Assembly: GCF_040529335.1 (NCBI RefSeq)
Contig: NZ_CP159534.1
Span: forward strand, 2,418,001 to 2,482,000
Direction of reading: 5' to 3'
DNA from: Streptomyces sp. HUAS MG91
Lineage (GTDB): Bacteria > Actinomycetota > Actinomycetes > Streptomycetales > Streptomycetaceae
DNA: 64,000 nucleotides
Made by a program: the position numbers and the translations under genes. Positions 42,735-51,222 of this stretch are shown in pieces (position 1 is the stretch's first letter; every line of letters begins with the position of its first letter). The notes beneath the pieces are model-generated. The model was not told the DNA's origin. It worked only from the letters and a program-made list of their open reading frames with translations, and made no database searches.

Positions 42735-44633
42735 GTGCAGTCAAAGGTGCAGCAATCCGAGCCCTCGTCCCCCGCCGCACCCGCCCCGGCCGACGTGATC
42801 GACGTCGAGCAGGCGGAGGCGGCCCTGGTGGAGCACTATCCGCGCCTGGTCCGGCTCGCCTATCTGGTGCTGCCGCCGGGCCTGGGCCGCAACCGCCGGG
42901 TGCTCACCGCCCACTCCGTCGCGCAGCGGGCGCTGCCCCGCGGCCGGACGGCGCCCGCGCCGACGGCCGGCGGCGACCCGGGCTACGCGTACGTACGGCT
43001 GCGGGTGCTGCGCAGCGCGCTGGAGGCCGGGCTTCCGCTGCGCCGCGCGGCCTGGCCCAAGCGGGCCCAGCTGCCGCCGCTGCTGCCGCAGGTGTGGGGG
43101 CTGCGGCTGTTCCCGAAGTCCGGGGGCGCCGATGAACTCGCCCTGGACCAGCGGCTGTCCGCGCTCGACGGCCCGGCGCGCGCGGCGTACGTGCTGCGCG
43201 GCCTGGAGCGGCTCGACGACTCCGCGATCCGTACGACGCTGCTGGCCGCGGGCTGCACCCCCGACGTCGTCGCGACGGCGCTGGGCACGGCGGCGACCGT
43301 CGAGGCACAGCCCGCGCTGCTGGCCTCCCCGGAGTTCGACCCGTGCTCGCTGCACGCCCGCCCCACCGACCTGATGCGCCGCCGCCAGCACGCGAAGGCG
43401 GCCGTCGCCGGGCTCGCCGCGGTCGTGGTGTGCGGGGCGCTGCTCGGGCTGCCCGGCGGCGAGAGCTGGGGGCCCGACGGCGCGGCGGCGCCCCCGTACG
43501 CCCTGAACCCGGCGGGGCAGGCCGCGCTGGATCCGGCGAAGCTGACGCGGGTGGCCCCGACGGCCTGGGAGAGCTCCCCGCGCACCGACTTCTCGGTGTG
43601 GCCCGCGCGCGGGGCGCTCACCGGCGACAAGGACCTGTTGCGCCGCGCCCTCGCGGTGTGGGCGCGGCCCGGCGGTTCCGTGCGGGTCTCGGCGACGCCC
43701 GGCACCGCCGCGGGGGCGCCGCCCGGACCGGCCCAGCTGCTGTACGCGGGCGAGATCGACCAGGCGCGCGTCGTCCTCCTCTTCGACGGTCTGCGCGTCG
43801 TCCGGTACGCGGAGCCGAAGGACGGGACGAGCGGCGCCGCCCTCGACTTCGCCCGGGTCGACGGCGCGGACGCCGCGCAGTCGGGCGCCGTCGTCCTGGA
43901 CCGCTCCGACGGCAACGTCCGCTATCTGACGGCGCCCTGGGTGACCGCCGCGTCCGTCCACGATCTGCTGAAGCCGGACGCGGCGGCCCAGAAGCTGTCC
44001 CGTTCGGCGGACGGCACCACCGCGCCGTTCGCCGGCCCGGCCCTGTCCGGGTCCTGTACGTCGTGGAACGCGCTGGCGCTGACCGACGCCACCGGCACCC
44101 GGCTCACCTCCGACCTGGGCGAGCTCGTCCCCGCGCGGCTCACCACGGGCCGCCCGGACGCGCCGCACGACTCGGCGCCCGCCGACTGGGCGGCGACCGC
44201 CTGCTCGCTCGCCGCGGCCCGCTCGCACGGGGTGCGCTCGGTCAACTCCTGGTCGTACGCGGAGCAGCCGCTGCCCGAGGCCAACGGCACCGCGCAGTGG
44301 GTGTGCACCCGCGCCGAGACCTGGCAGGGCGGCAGCCCGCGCACCCTCACCCTGTTCCGCACCCCGGGCGCGACGGCCTCGGTGGTCGCCGCGAAGTCGC
44401 AGACCTCACCCGCGTGCGGCGCCCGCGACCCGCTGGTCCTGGCCGGGGTCCGCTGGAAGTCGCGGGCGGGGGTCTGGTACCTCGTCGCGGCGGGCAGCAA
44501 GAAGGTCGACTCCGTGACGGCGGCGGGTTCCACGGTGCCGGGGAATCTGCTGGCGGTGAAGGTGGCGCGGGGTGCGAAGGTGTCACTGACCGGGAGCACG
44601 GGAGGCGGCGGCAAGGTGACGACGCTGAAGTGA
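42735..44633 (+). CDS. Membrane protein with sigma-factor-like N-terminal region
   Basis: A 632-residue protein. Residues 20-200 resemble a degenerate ECF sigma factor: ALVEHYPRLVRLAYLVLPPG like region 2, and LSALDGPARAAYVLRGLERL with DDSAIRTTLLAAG like region 4. One membrane helix (about 222-240; AVAGLAAVVVCGALLGLPG) follows. A 390-residue exterior beta-rich domain then holds conserved-looking tryptophans and four cysteines (GSCTSWNAL, TACSLAAARS, QWVCTRAET, SPACGARD). Start GTG 42735. No enzyme motif is seen. It could be an anchored regulator or a remnant sigma fold used as a scaffold. It is conserved-looking but not a named family. Confidence 0.75.
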   Translation: MQSKVQQSEPSSPAAPAPADVIDVEQAEAALVEHYPRLVRLAYLVLPPGLGRNRRVLTAHSVAQRALPRGRTAPAPTAGGDPGYAYVRLRVLRSALEAGLPLRRAAWPKRAQLPPLLPQVWGLRLFPKSGGADELALDQRLSALDGPARAAYVLRGLERLDDSAIRTTLLAAGCTPDVVATALGTAATVEAQPALLASPEFDPCSLHARPTDLMRRRQHAKAAVAGLAAVVVCGALLGLPGGESWGPDGAAAPPYALNPAGQAALDPAKLTRVAPTAWESSPRTDFSVWPARGALTGDKDLLRRALAVWARPGGSVRVSATPGTAAGAPPGPAQLLYAGEIDQARVVLLFDGLRVVRYAEPKDGTSGAALDFARVDGADAAQSGAVVLDRSDGNVRYLTAPWVTAASVHDLLKPDAAAQKLSRSADGTTAPFAGPALSGSCTSWNALALTDATGTRLTSDLGELVPARLTTGRPDAPHDSAPADWAATACSLAAARSHGVRSVNSWSYAEQPLPEANGTAQWVCTRAETWQGGSPRTLTLFRTPGATASVVAAKSQTSPACGARDPLVLAGVRWKSRAGVWYLVAAGSKKVDSVTAAGSTVPGNLLAVKVARGAKVSLTGSTGGGGKVTTLK

Positions 44634-44724
44634 GGTCCCCGGCGGACCCCTTGCTGACGATCACGTAAAGAAAGTCGCCGCAAAGGGCTGTACCCCCACG
44701 TCTACCCGTCAGTACATTGACGCC

Positions 44725-45618
44725 ATGTCTAATACGCGCGTCACGCTGAAGGCACGCCAGGTGTCCTTCGCCTGGGACAAGACCCCGCTGCACTGGCTCC
44801 CGGACGACCCGTTCGCCACGCACACCATCAATGTGCTGCACCTGCTCCTGCCGGCCGGTGAGCGCTGGTTCGTGCACGTGTACAAGCAGGTCCTGCCCCT
44901 CATACGGGACGACCGGCTGCGGGAGGACGTCATCGGGTTCATCGGCCAGGAGGCCATGCACTCCCAGGCCCATGACGAGGTGCTGCCGCACCTGCGCGAG
45001 CAGGGTCTCGACCCGACGCCGTACACGGCCCAGGTGGACTGGTTCTTCGAGAAGCTGCTCGGCGACCGGACGCTGCCGCCGGGCAGGGCGCGCGAGTGGT
45101 GGCTGATGGAGCGGGTCGCGCTGATCGCGGCGATCGAGCACTACACGGCGTTCCTCGGCGACTGGGTGCTGAACGCCGACGAGCTGGACCGGCGGGGCGC
45201 CGACCCGACCATGCTCGACCTGCTGCGCTGGCACGGCGCCGAGGAGGTCGAGCACCGCTCGGTGGCCTTCGAGCTGTTCGAGCACCTGGACGGCGGCTAC
45301 CGGCGCCGGGTGCGCACCTGGGCCACCGCCTTCACGGCGCTGGTCTTCCTGTGGCAGCGCGGCGCGCGGTTCTTCATGGAGAACGATCCGACGCTGGTCG
45401 ACGGCAAGGCCTCCTTCAAGGACTTCTACCGGGGCGGCAAGCAGGGCGTGCTGCCGTCGACCGGGGCGATGATGCGGTCCATACCCCGCTATCTGAGCCG
45501 TGGTTACCACCCGGAGCAGGAGGGCGACACCGCGCAGGCCGTCGCCTATCTCGCCGCCTCCCCCGCGGCGACCGCCGCCGAAGCCCGTACCGCCGCCCGG
45601 ACCGGAGCCGCCGGATGA
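44725..45618 (+). CDS. Metal-dependent hydrolase-like (diiron-type) protein
   Basis: A 297-residue, mostly helical protein of the predicted metal-dependent hydrolase family (PF10118). Metal-ligand patterns of a ferritin-like diiron site are visible: FIGQEAMHSQAHDEVL, LIAAIEHYTAFLGDW and HGAEEVEHRSVAFELFE. A membrane-associating helix lies near 195-215 (TAFTALVFLWQ). The next gene encodes a 2Fe-2S flavoprotein reductase whose ATG overlaps the stop (ATGA). The pair thus looks like an oxygenase/desaturase and its electron donor. The reaction is not known. Confidence 0.86.
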   Translation: MSNTRVTLKARQVSFAWDKTPLHWLPDDPFATHTINVLHLLLPAGERWFVHVYKQVLPLIRDDRLREDVIGFIGQEAMHSQAHDEVLPHLREQGLDPTPYTAQVDWFFEKLLGDRTLPPGRAREWWLMERVALIAAIEHYTAFLGDWVLNADELDRRGADPTMLDLLRWHGAEEVEHRSVAFELFEHLDGGYRRRVRTWATAFTALVFLWQRGARFFMENDPTLVDGKASFKDFYRGGKQGVLPSTGAMMRSIPRYLSRGYHPEQEGDTAQAVAYLAASPAATAAEARTAARTGAAG

Positions 45619-46685
45619 ACACCCGCACGCTGACCAGGGCCGCCCTCGTCACGGGCGCCGCGCTCGTCGTGCGGCGCGCGCTGCGCCGCCGGGTGCGGAT
45701 GTCGCCGCTGTGGCCGATGCCCGCCCTGGAGGAGCCGGTCTCGGGGCGGCCGCGGGCCCGGGCGCTGCGGCTGACCGTCACACGCCACGAGGAGTTGGCC
45801 GACGGTGTCGTCCAGCTCCGCCTGGAGGGCCGCGAGCTGCCCGCCTGGCAGCCGGGCGCCCACCTCGACCTGGTGCTGCCGTCCGGTCTCGTCCGGCAGT
45901 ACTCGCTGTGCGGCGACCCGGAGGACTCCTCGTCGTACACCGTCGCCACCCGGCTGATCCCCGAGGCCGAGGGCGGGCGCGGCGGATCGCGCGAGGTGCA
46001 CGAGCAGCTGCGCGAGGGCACGGAGATCGAGGTGCGCGGGCCGCGCAACCGCTTCGCGCTGGACGCCGACGCGCCCGCCTACCTGTTCGTCGCGGGCGGC
46101 ATCGGGATCACGCCGATCCTGCCGATGCTGCGCGAGGTGGAGGCGCGCGGCGCCGAGTGGCGGCTGTTGTACGGGGGCCGTGGCCGGGCCTCGATGCCGT
46201 TCCTGGAGGACGTGGCCAAGCTGGGCGGGGACCGGGTGGAGGTCGTCGCCCAGGACGAGGCGGGGCTGCCCGACCTCGGCGCCGCGCTCACCGCCACCGC
46301 GCCCGGCACCGCCGTCTACTGCTGCGGGCCCGAGGGGCTGATGGCGGCCGTGGAGGCGGCGCTGCCGGAGGGCCGGACCCTGCACCTGGAGCGGTTCGCG
46401 CCCCGCAACACCGCCGACGGCAACGGCCCGTTCGAGGTGGAGCTGCGCCGCAGCGGCAAGGTCGTCGACGTGTCCGCCGGGTCGACGGTGCTCGCGGCGG
46501 TCCGCGCGGAGGTGCCCGGCGTGGCGTACTCCTGCGAGCAGGGCTTCTGCGGGACGTGCCAACAGCGGGTCCTGGAGGGCGAGATCGACCACCGTGACGA
46601 GCTGCTCACCGACGCCGAGCGGGACGGCTCGATGCTGATCTGCGTGTCGCGGGCGCGCGGTGAACGTCTGGTGCTCGACCTGTAG
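45615..46685 (+). CDS. PDR/VanB family ferredoxin reductase-oxygenase component
   Basis: A 356-residue electron-transfer protein. An N-terminal hydrophobic stretch (about 7-20) is followed by an FMN/FAD-binding barrel (LVRQYSLCGDP), an NAD-binding domain (FVAGGIGITPILPML; YCCGPEGLMAAV) and a C-terminal plant-type 2Fe-2S domain with CEQGFCGTC and a distal MLICVSRA cysteine. Electrons would pass from NAD(P)H through flavin to an oxygenase, most simply the diiron-type protein encoded just upstream, with which it overlaps by four bases. Confidence 0.92.
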   Translation: MNTRTLTRAALVTGAALVVRRALRRRVRMSPLWPMPALEEPVSGRPRARALRLTVTRHEELADGVVQLRLEGRELPAWQPGAHLDLVLPSGLVRQYSLCGDPEDSSSYTVATRLIPEAEGGRGGSREVHEQLREGTEIEVRGPRNRFALDADAPAYLFVAGGIGITPILPMLREVEARGAEWRLLYGGRGRASMPFLEDVAKLGGDRVEVVAQDEAGLPDLGAALTATAPGTAVYCCGPEGLMAAVEAALPEGRTLHLERFAPRNTADGNGPFEVELRRSGKVVDVSAGSTVLAAVRAEVPGVAYSCEQGFCGTCQQRVLEGEIDHRDELLTDAERDGSMLICVSRARGERLVLDL

Positions 46686-46731
46686 CGACCACCGGGGCGA
46701 CCGGCGCGATCCGCTCGGTAGAGTGTTCGGT

Positions 46732-47424
46732 ATGGCTACCGGGGTGCGGCGCAGAATGGGAGTCGAGGAGCGGCGACGGCAGCTGATCGGGGTCGCCCTC
46801 GAACTGTTCAGCCACCGCTCCCCCGACGAGGTCTCCATCGACGAGATAGCGGCCGCCGCGGGCATCTCACGGCCGCTGGTCTACCACTACTTCCCGGGCA
46901 AACTCAGCCTGTACGAGGCCGCGTTGAAGCGGGCCGCCGAGGATCTGGCGGAACGTTTCGAGGAGCCGCGCGAGGGGCCGCTCGGGGCTCGGCTGCTGCG
47001 CGTCATGGGCCGCTTCTTCGACTTCGTGGACGAGCACGGGCCGGGTTTCTCGGCGCTGATGCGCGGCGGCCCGGCCGTCGGCTCCTCCGCGACGAACGCG
47101 CTGATCGACTCCGTCCGGCAGGCCGCGTACGTGCAGATCCTGGCGCACCTGGGCATCGTGTCGCCGTCCCCGCGGCTCGAACTCGTCGTCCGGTCCTGGA
47201 TCTCGCTGGCCGAGTCGACGGCGCTGATCTGGCTGGACGGGCGGCGCATTCCCCGGGGGGAGCTGGAGCTTCAGCTGGTGCACGATTTCGCGGCGCTGGC
47301 CGCTGTCAGCGCCGCGTACGACTCCGAGATGGCGGCGCTGTTGCGCCACCTTCTCTCCGGGGAGCCGGTCGACGGGCCGTTCGCCGAGTTGATCGGGCGG
47401 TTGTCCGGGTTGGTTGCTGCCTGA
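46732..47424 (+). CDS. TetR family transcriptional regulator
   Basis: A 230-residue regulator. The N-terminal HTH reads VSIDEIAAAAGISRPLVYHY, followed by FPGKLSLYEAALKRAAEDL. The ligand domain is variable. The start is ATG 46732. It follows the diiron protein and ferredoxin reductase genes on the same strand after 46 bases, so it may repress this operon. Its 3' side carries repeat copy 9. Confidence 0.88.
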   Translation: MATGVRRRMGVEERRRQLIGVALELFSHRSPDEVSIDEIAAAAGISRPLVYHYFPGKLSLYEAALKRAAEDLAERFEEPREGPLGARLLRVMGRFFDFVDEHGPGFSALMRGGPAVGSSATNALIDSVRQAAYVQILAHLGIVSPSPRLELVVRSWISLAESTALIWLDGRRIPRGELELQLVHDFAALAAVSAAYDSEMAALLRHLLSGEPVDGPFAELIGRLSGLVAA

Positions 47425-47452
47425 GTTCGGGTGCGGCGCCGTCGTGGCTGGT

Positions 47453-47475
47453 CGCGCGGTTCCCCGCGCCCCTGA
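47453..47475 (+). repeat. Intergenic palindromic repeat, copy 9
   Basis: Forward copy with one change (GCGCGGTTCC). It sits 28 bases after the TetR stop, between convergent genes. GAGGCATGCGCC follows, as in copies 5 and 6. Confidence 0.75.
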
Positions 47476-47499
47476 GGCATGCGCCGACGCGCAGCCTCC

Positions 47500-47850
47500 C
47501 TAGCCGCGTGCTGACTTGTACGTCGGCTCCAGGTCTCGCACCTCCACCGAGAGGTGGGCGCCCTCCGGGTTCTTGATGTGGGTGGGCAGGAGGGCGAGCA
47601 CCGACTCGACCAGGGCCGTCTTGGCCTCCTCGGTGCGGCCCGCGAGGAGGGCGATCTCGATGTGGACGAGGTCCGCCGGCTCGGTGCCGTCGCCCACGAC
47701 CGTCTCGTCGGCCCGGCGGAACCGGGTCTTGCAGGCCGCCGTGCGGGCGGCCACGGTGTCGACGCAGGCCTGGTGCACGGCGCCGGCCAGCCCCGCGCGG
47801 TCGATGCGGTCGTCGAGACCGGCGGAGTGGTCGACGGTGATGTTCGGCAT
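47500..47850 (-). CDS. CHMI-like tautomerase (second paralogue)
   Basis: A 116-residue protein beginning MPNITVDHSAGL, so the mature N-terminus is the catalytic-type proline. It shares length and layout with the protein at 15466-15816: HIEIALLAGRT in place of HVSVGLLPGR and SVEVRDLEPTYKS in place of SVEVRDLDASYRL. The substrate is unknown; no aromatic degradation genes are close. It lies 44 bases before the phosphatase gene's 3' end, on the same strand. Confidence 0.82.
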   Translation of the reverse strand: MPNITVDHSAGLDDRIDRAGLAGAVHQACVDTVAARTAACKTRFRRADETVVGDGTEPADLVHIEIALLAGRTEEAKTALVESVLALLPTHIKNPEGAHLSVEVRDLEPTYKSARG

Positions 47851-47894
47851 GGGGGCTCCGTGGGGTCCGGTGCGGATGTGTCGCCCTCACCCTG

Positions 47895-49523
47895 TCACGC
47901 CGCCGGAGAGACCCCGGGACTGAGGCGGAGCGCGAGCAGGGCGATGTCGTCGGCGCGGTCCCGGCCGAAGCAGGACATCAGGGTGTCGCAGAGGGCGTCG
48001 GGTCCGGCCGGGGCGACGGCCGCGGCGCCGCGCAACTGCTCCATGGAGACGGCCAGATCGGTGCCGCGGGTCTCGATGAGGCCGTCGGTGACCATGAGCA
48101 GCCGGTCGCCGGGCGCGAGGACAAGTTCGGCGGGCTCGGGGTGCGCGAGGCCGAGGCCGAGCAGCGGGCCCGCGGCCTCGGCGTAGCGGGGCGTGCCGCG
48201 CTCGGGGAGGATCAGCGGCGGGATGTGTCCCGCGTTCGCCACCTGGACGCGGCCCGTCGCGGGGTCGACGAGGACCAGGCACAGGGTCGCCGTGGTGTCC
48301 GGGTGGTAGTGCTGGAGCATCCGGTCGATGCGCTCCACCAGCCGGCCGGGCCGCGGGTCCTCGATGCTGTAGGCGCGCAGCGCGTGCCGGATCTCGACCA
48401 TCACGGTGGCGGCGTCGAGGGAGTGCCCGACCACGTCGCCGATCCCGGCGAGGACGCCGGCGGGGGTGGGCAGCGCGGCGTAGAAGTCGCCGCCGATCTC
48501 GGCCTGTTGGGAGGCGGGTTCGTAGCGGAAGGCGACCTCGACTCCGGGCATGCGGGGCAACTGGGCGGGCAGGAAGCTGCGTTGCAGGGTCAGGGCCACG
48601 TGACGCTCCTGCTCGTACCGGAGGAGGGGTTCGGCGGCGAGCACGGCGGCCCGCGCCAGCTGGGTGACGAGCGGGCCGATCCGCCGGCCCGCGTCGGCGC
48701 GGACGGGGGTGACCAGGCACACCGAGAGGCCGTCGCGGCTGCGGGCGAGGACCAGCCGGACGTCGCCGGGGCCGACGTACCCGGCGGGCCACAGCGCGCC
48801 GGGCAGGACGACGGAACGGATCCCGCCCCGGGCGCACAGCACCCGCCGGACCAGGGCGGCGGCCCGCTCCTCGTCACGGGCGCCGGGCGGCCCGGTGCGC
48901 GTGGCCTGCCGGGACAGGCCGACCTGCACGTCGCTATCGCCGCCGAGGACGAACACGGCGGCCGGGTGCCCGGTGAGCCGGTCGGCCGCGTCCGCCGCGG
49001 CGGCGGCCAGCTCGGCGAGGCAGCGGGCGCCCTGCACCTCGACGACGGCTTCGGAGAGCAGGGCGAGGCGGGTGAACTGGTCCTGCGCGTCGGTGAGTTC
49101 GCGGGCGCCGCGCAGCGCCGCCCGGACCACGGCGCGGATCTCCTCCGGCTCCGCGGGCACCGTCAGATACGCCTCGCCGCCCGCGTCGAGCCCCTGGCAG
49201 CGGTCGAGGGAGGCCGAGGGCCGGGCGGAGAAGTGGACGACGGGGATGCCGGCCAGGGAGGGCAGGGCCTTGACCCTGCGGCACAGTTCGAAGCCGCTGA
49301 GGTCGGGCAGTCCCACGTCGACGAGCGCCACGTCGGGCAGGCAGCCGGCCCGCAGCCGCACGTCGAGTTCGAGCAGGGCCTCTCCGGCGGAGGCCACGGG
49401 CACGACGACATGCCCGGCGCGCCGGAGCACGGCGCTCAGCGCGAAGCGGTTCGCGGCGGTGTCGTCGACCACCAGGACCGTACTGCGCTCCCCGGCTCGG
49501 GGATCCAGGGCGGTGGCGCTCAC
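47895..49523 (-). CDS. PP2C/SpoIIE family protein phosphatase with receiver domain
   Basis: A 542-residue regulator. An N-terminal receiver domain (about 14-130; VLVVDDTAANRFAL, LVDVGLPDLSGFELCRR with phospho-Asp) is followed by a GAF-like middle and a C-terminal SpoIIE phosphatase at about 335-535 with EIGGDFYAAL, GIGDVVGHSLDAA, VANAGHIPP and DRADDIALLAL metal-binding residues. Such proteins dephosphorylate anti-anti-sigma factors in stress sigma pathways. The start is GTG 49523 with GAGGGG nine bases upstream. A reading to 49811 adds low-quality sequence. Confidence 0.9.
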   Translation of the reverse strand: MSATALDPRAGERSTVLVVDDTAANRFALSAVLRRAGHVVVPVASAGEALLELDVRLRAGCLPDVALVDVGLPDLSGFELCRRVKALPSLAGIPVVHFSARPSASLDRCQGLDAGGEAYLTVPAEPEEIRAVVRAALRGARELTDAQDQFTRLALLSEAVVEVQGARCLAELAAAAADAADRLTGHPAAVFVLGGDSDVQVGLSRQATRTGPPGARDEERAAALVRRVLCARGGIRSVVLPGALWPAGYVGPGDVRLVLARSRDGLSVCLVTPVRADAGRRIGPLVTQLARAAVLAAEPLLRYEQERHVALTLQRSFLPAQLPRMPGVEVAFRYEPASQQAEIGGDFYAALPTPAGVLAGIGDVVGHSLDAATVMVEIRHALRAYSIEDPRPGRLVERIDRMLQHYHPDTTATLCLVLVDPATGRVQVANAGHIPPLILPERGTPRYAEAAGPLLGLGLAHPEPAELVLAPGDRLLMVTDGLIETRGTDLAVSMEQLRGAAAVAPAGPDALCDTLMSCFGRDRADDIALLALRLSPGVSPAA

Positions 49524-49811
49524 ATGCAACAGCCCCTCGCGGCGGACCGGTGCGGGCTCCGTCGGCCCGCACCTCCAAAATACCGCCGTCCGCAAGGGGC
49601 GTGTCGGCCGTTCGCGGGCCTTCACCGTTCCGGGTGGTGATGCCCCCGCCCCGACCTCGCCGCACCGCCAACATCCTTCGTGCGCACGGTAGTTGTACGA
49701 CGGGGCGTTCGGTGGGCCATACGCCGGGTGACCGGCGCCCAGGTCGTCGTGCAGGCGCTGCCCCGGCAGGGCTGGACGCCGCCGCTCATGGGAGAAACGC
49801 TCGGAGCGCAT

Positions 49812-50229
49812 GCCTCAGGGCTGCCGCCCGAGGAGGTGGAGCGGGCGGGACCTCGTCGAACACTCTCCGTACACACGGGAGGGTGGCCGGGCGGTGGCCG
49901 CGGCGCCGCTGGAGCGGGGCCGCACGGCCGTGGTCCGCGCGAGCGACATGATGGCGCTCCGGGCGGTCGGGGCGGTGCGCGAGCGGGGGCTGGACGCGCC
50001 CGGGGACGTCTCCGTGGCCGGTTTCGGCGACTCTCCGCTCAGCGTGTTCACCGACCCACCGCCGACCACGATCCGCAAGCCGGTGCAGGCCATGGGCCGG
50101 GCCGCCGTCGACACGCTGCCCGAAGAGGTGGCCGGGACGCTTGCTCCCCGGAGTGCATTCGTGTTCATGCCGGAGCTGGTGTTCCGGGGGTCGACGGCCT
50201 CGTCCCCTGGGGTCCGGCCTCGTCCGTAG
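49812..50229 (+). pseudogene. 5'-truncated LacI family regulator remnant
   Basis: The frame encodes only the C-terminal lobe of a LacI/PurR-type repressor: SPYTREGGRAV, TAVVRASDMMALRAVGAVRE, DVSVAGFGDSPLSVFTDPP and TTIRKPVQAMGRAAVDTL followed by FVFMPELVFRGST. The DNA-binding domain and N-terminal lobe are missing. The preceding 120 bases, up to the divergent phosphatase promoter, contain no HTH in any frame. It is unlikely to be functional as a repressor. Confidence 0.72.
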
Positions 50230-50304
50230 GGCGTAGCGGGTGCGGTCGTGACCCGACCGAGGGATGATCTGGCGGGGGCCGGAAATCTGGCAGACTCGGT
50301 GACT

Positions 50305-51171
50305 ATGGGTGAAACGACCGTGACAACACTGGACGGCCGACCAGGACCCGCCGCCTCGCCCGCCGCGGAGAGAACCCGCGCGACGCGAGGCGCCCAGGGC
50401 TTCCTGCGCCGCCTGCGTGTGCCGCGGAGACCCCGGCTCTGGTTCGAGATCCTGCTGATCGCGGTGAGCTACTGGACGTACTCCCTGATCCGCAACGCGG
50501 TCCCGGAGCAGAAGGCGAAGGCGCTGCGCAACGCGGACTGGATCTGGTCCGTGGAGCAGCATCTCGGCATCGCCGTGGAGCAGAGCGTCAACCACGGGCT
50601 GAACGCGGTGACTTGGCTCATCGTCGGAATGAACTACTACTACGCGACCCTCCACTTCGTGATCACGCTCGGGGTGCTGGTGTGGCTGTTCCGCCGCCAT
50701 CCGGGCCGCTATGCGGCGACCCGGCTCGTGCTGTTCGCGACGACGGCGGTCGCCCTGGTCGGCTACTACTTCTTCCCGCTGGCCCCGCCGCGCCTGATGA
50801 CCGGCGGCCACTTCGTCGACACGGTCGCGGTGCACCACACCTGGGGCTCGATGGCCTCCGGGAACCTGAAGAACATGTCGAACCAGTACGCGGCCATGCC
50901 CTCGATGCACATCGGCTGGTCGCTCTGGTGCGGCCTGACGATCTTCGCGCTCGCCTCGGCGCCCTGGGCGAGGATCCTCGGCCTGCTCTACCCCGCGGCG
51001 ACCCTGACGGTCATCGTGGCGACGGCGAACCACTTCTGGCTGGACGCGGTGGGCGGCATGCTCTGCCTGGCGTTCGGCTTCCTGGTGGCGCGGCTCTGGT
51101 ACGGGGCGCTGCCGTACGCGCTGCCGCGCCTCGTGGAGACGCGGCATCCAGGTTTGCCGATCAAGGCCTAG
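50305..51171 (+). CDS. PAP2 family (Aur1/inositolphosphotransferase-like) membrane enzyme
   Basis: A 288-residue membrane protein with six predicted helices. The catalytic motifs of PAP2_3 proteins are present: APPRLM in place of the middle motif, AAMPSMHIGWSLWCG (SxxH) and ANHFWLDAVGG (HxxxD). It may dephosphorylate lipid phosphates or transfer phosphoinositol groups. The ATG at 50305 begins MGETTVTTLDG. GTG 50248 is an alternative start in the same frame. Transcription could begin just before the ATG (no strong ribosome site). Confidence 0.87.
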   Translation: MGETTVTTLDGRPGPAASPAAERTRATRGAQGFLRRLRVPRRPRLWFEILLIAVSYWTYSLIRNAVPEQKAKALRNADWIWSVEQHLGIAVEQSVNHGLNAVTWLIVGMNYYYATLHFVITLGVLVWLFRRHPGRYAATRLVLFATTAVALVGYYFFPLAPPRLMTGGHFVDTVAVHHTWGSMASGNLKNMSNQYAAMPSMHIGWSLWCGLTIFALASAPWARILGLLYPAATLTVIVATANHFWLDAVGGMLCLAFGFLVARLWYGALPYALPRLVETRHPGLPIKA

Positions 51172-51222
51172 GGCGATTTCTCCGCAGATCCTGTAGAAGA
51201 TCCTGTAGAAGGCGCGTTCTGT

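Noticed and set aside
49680..50267. A 195-residue plus-strand frame over the LacI remnant
   Set aside because: Low-complexity frame. The LacI-like residues are in the frame ending at 50229.
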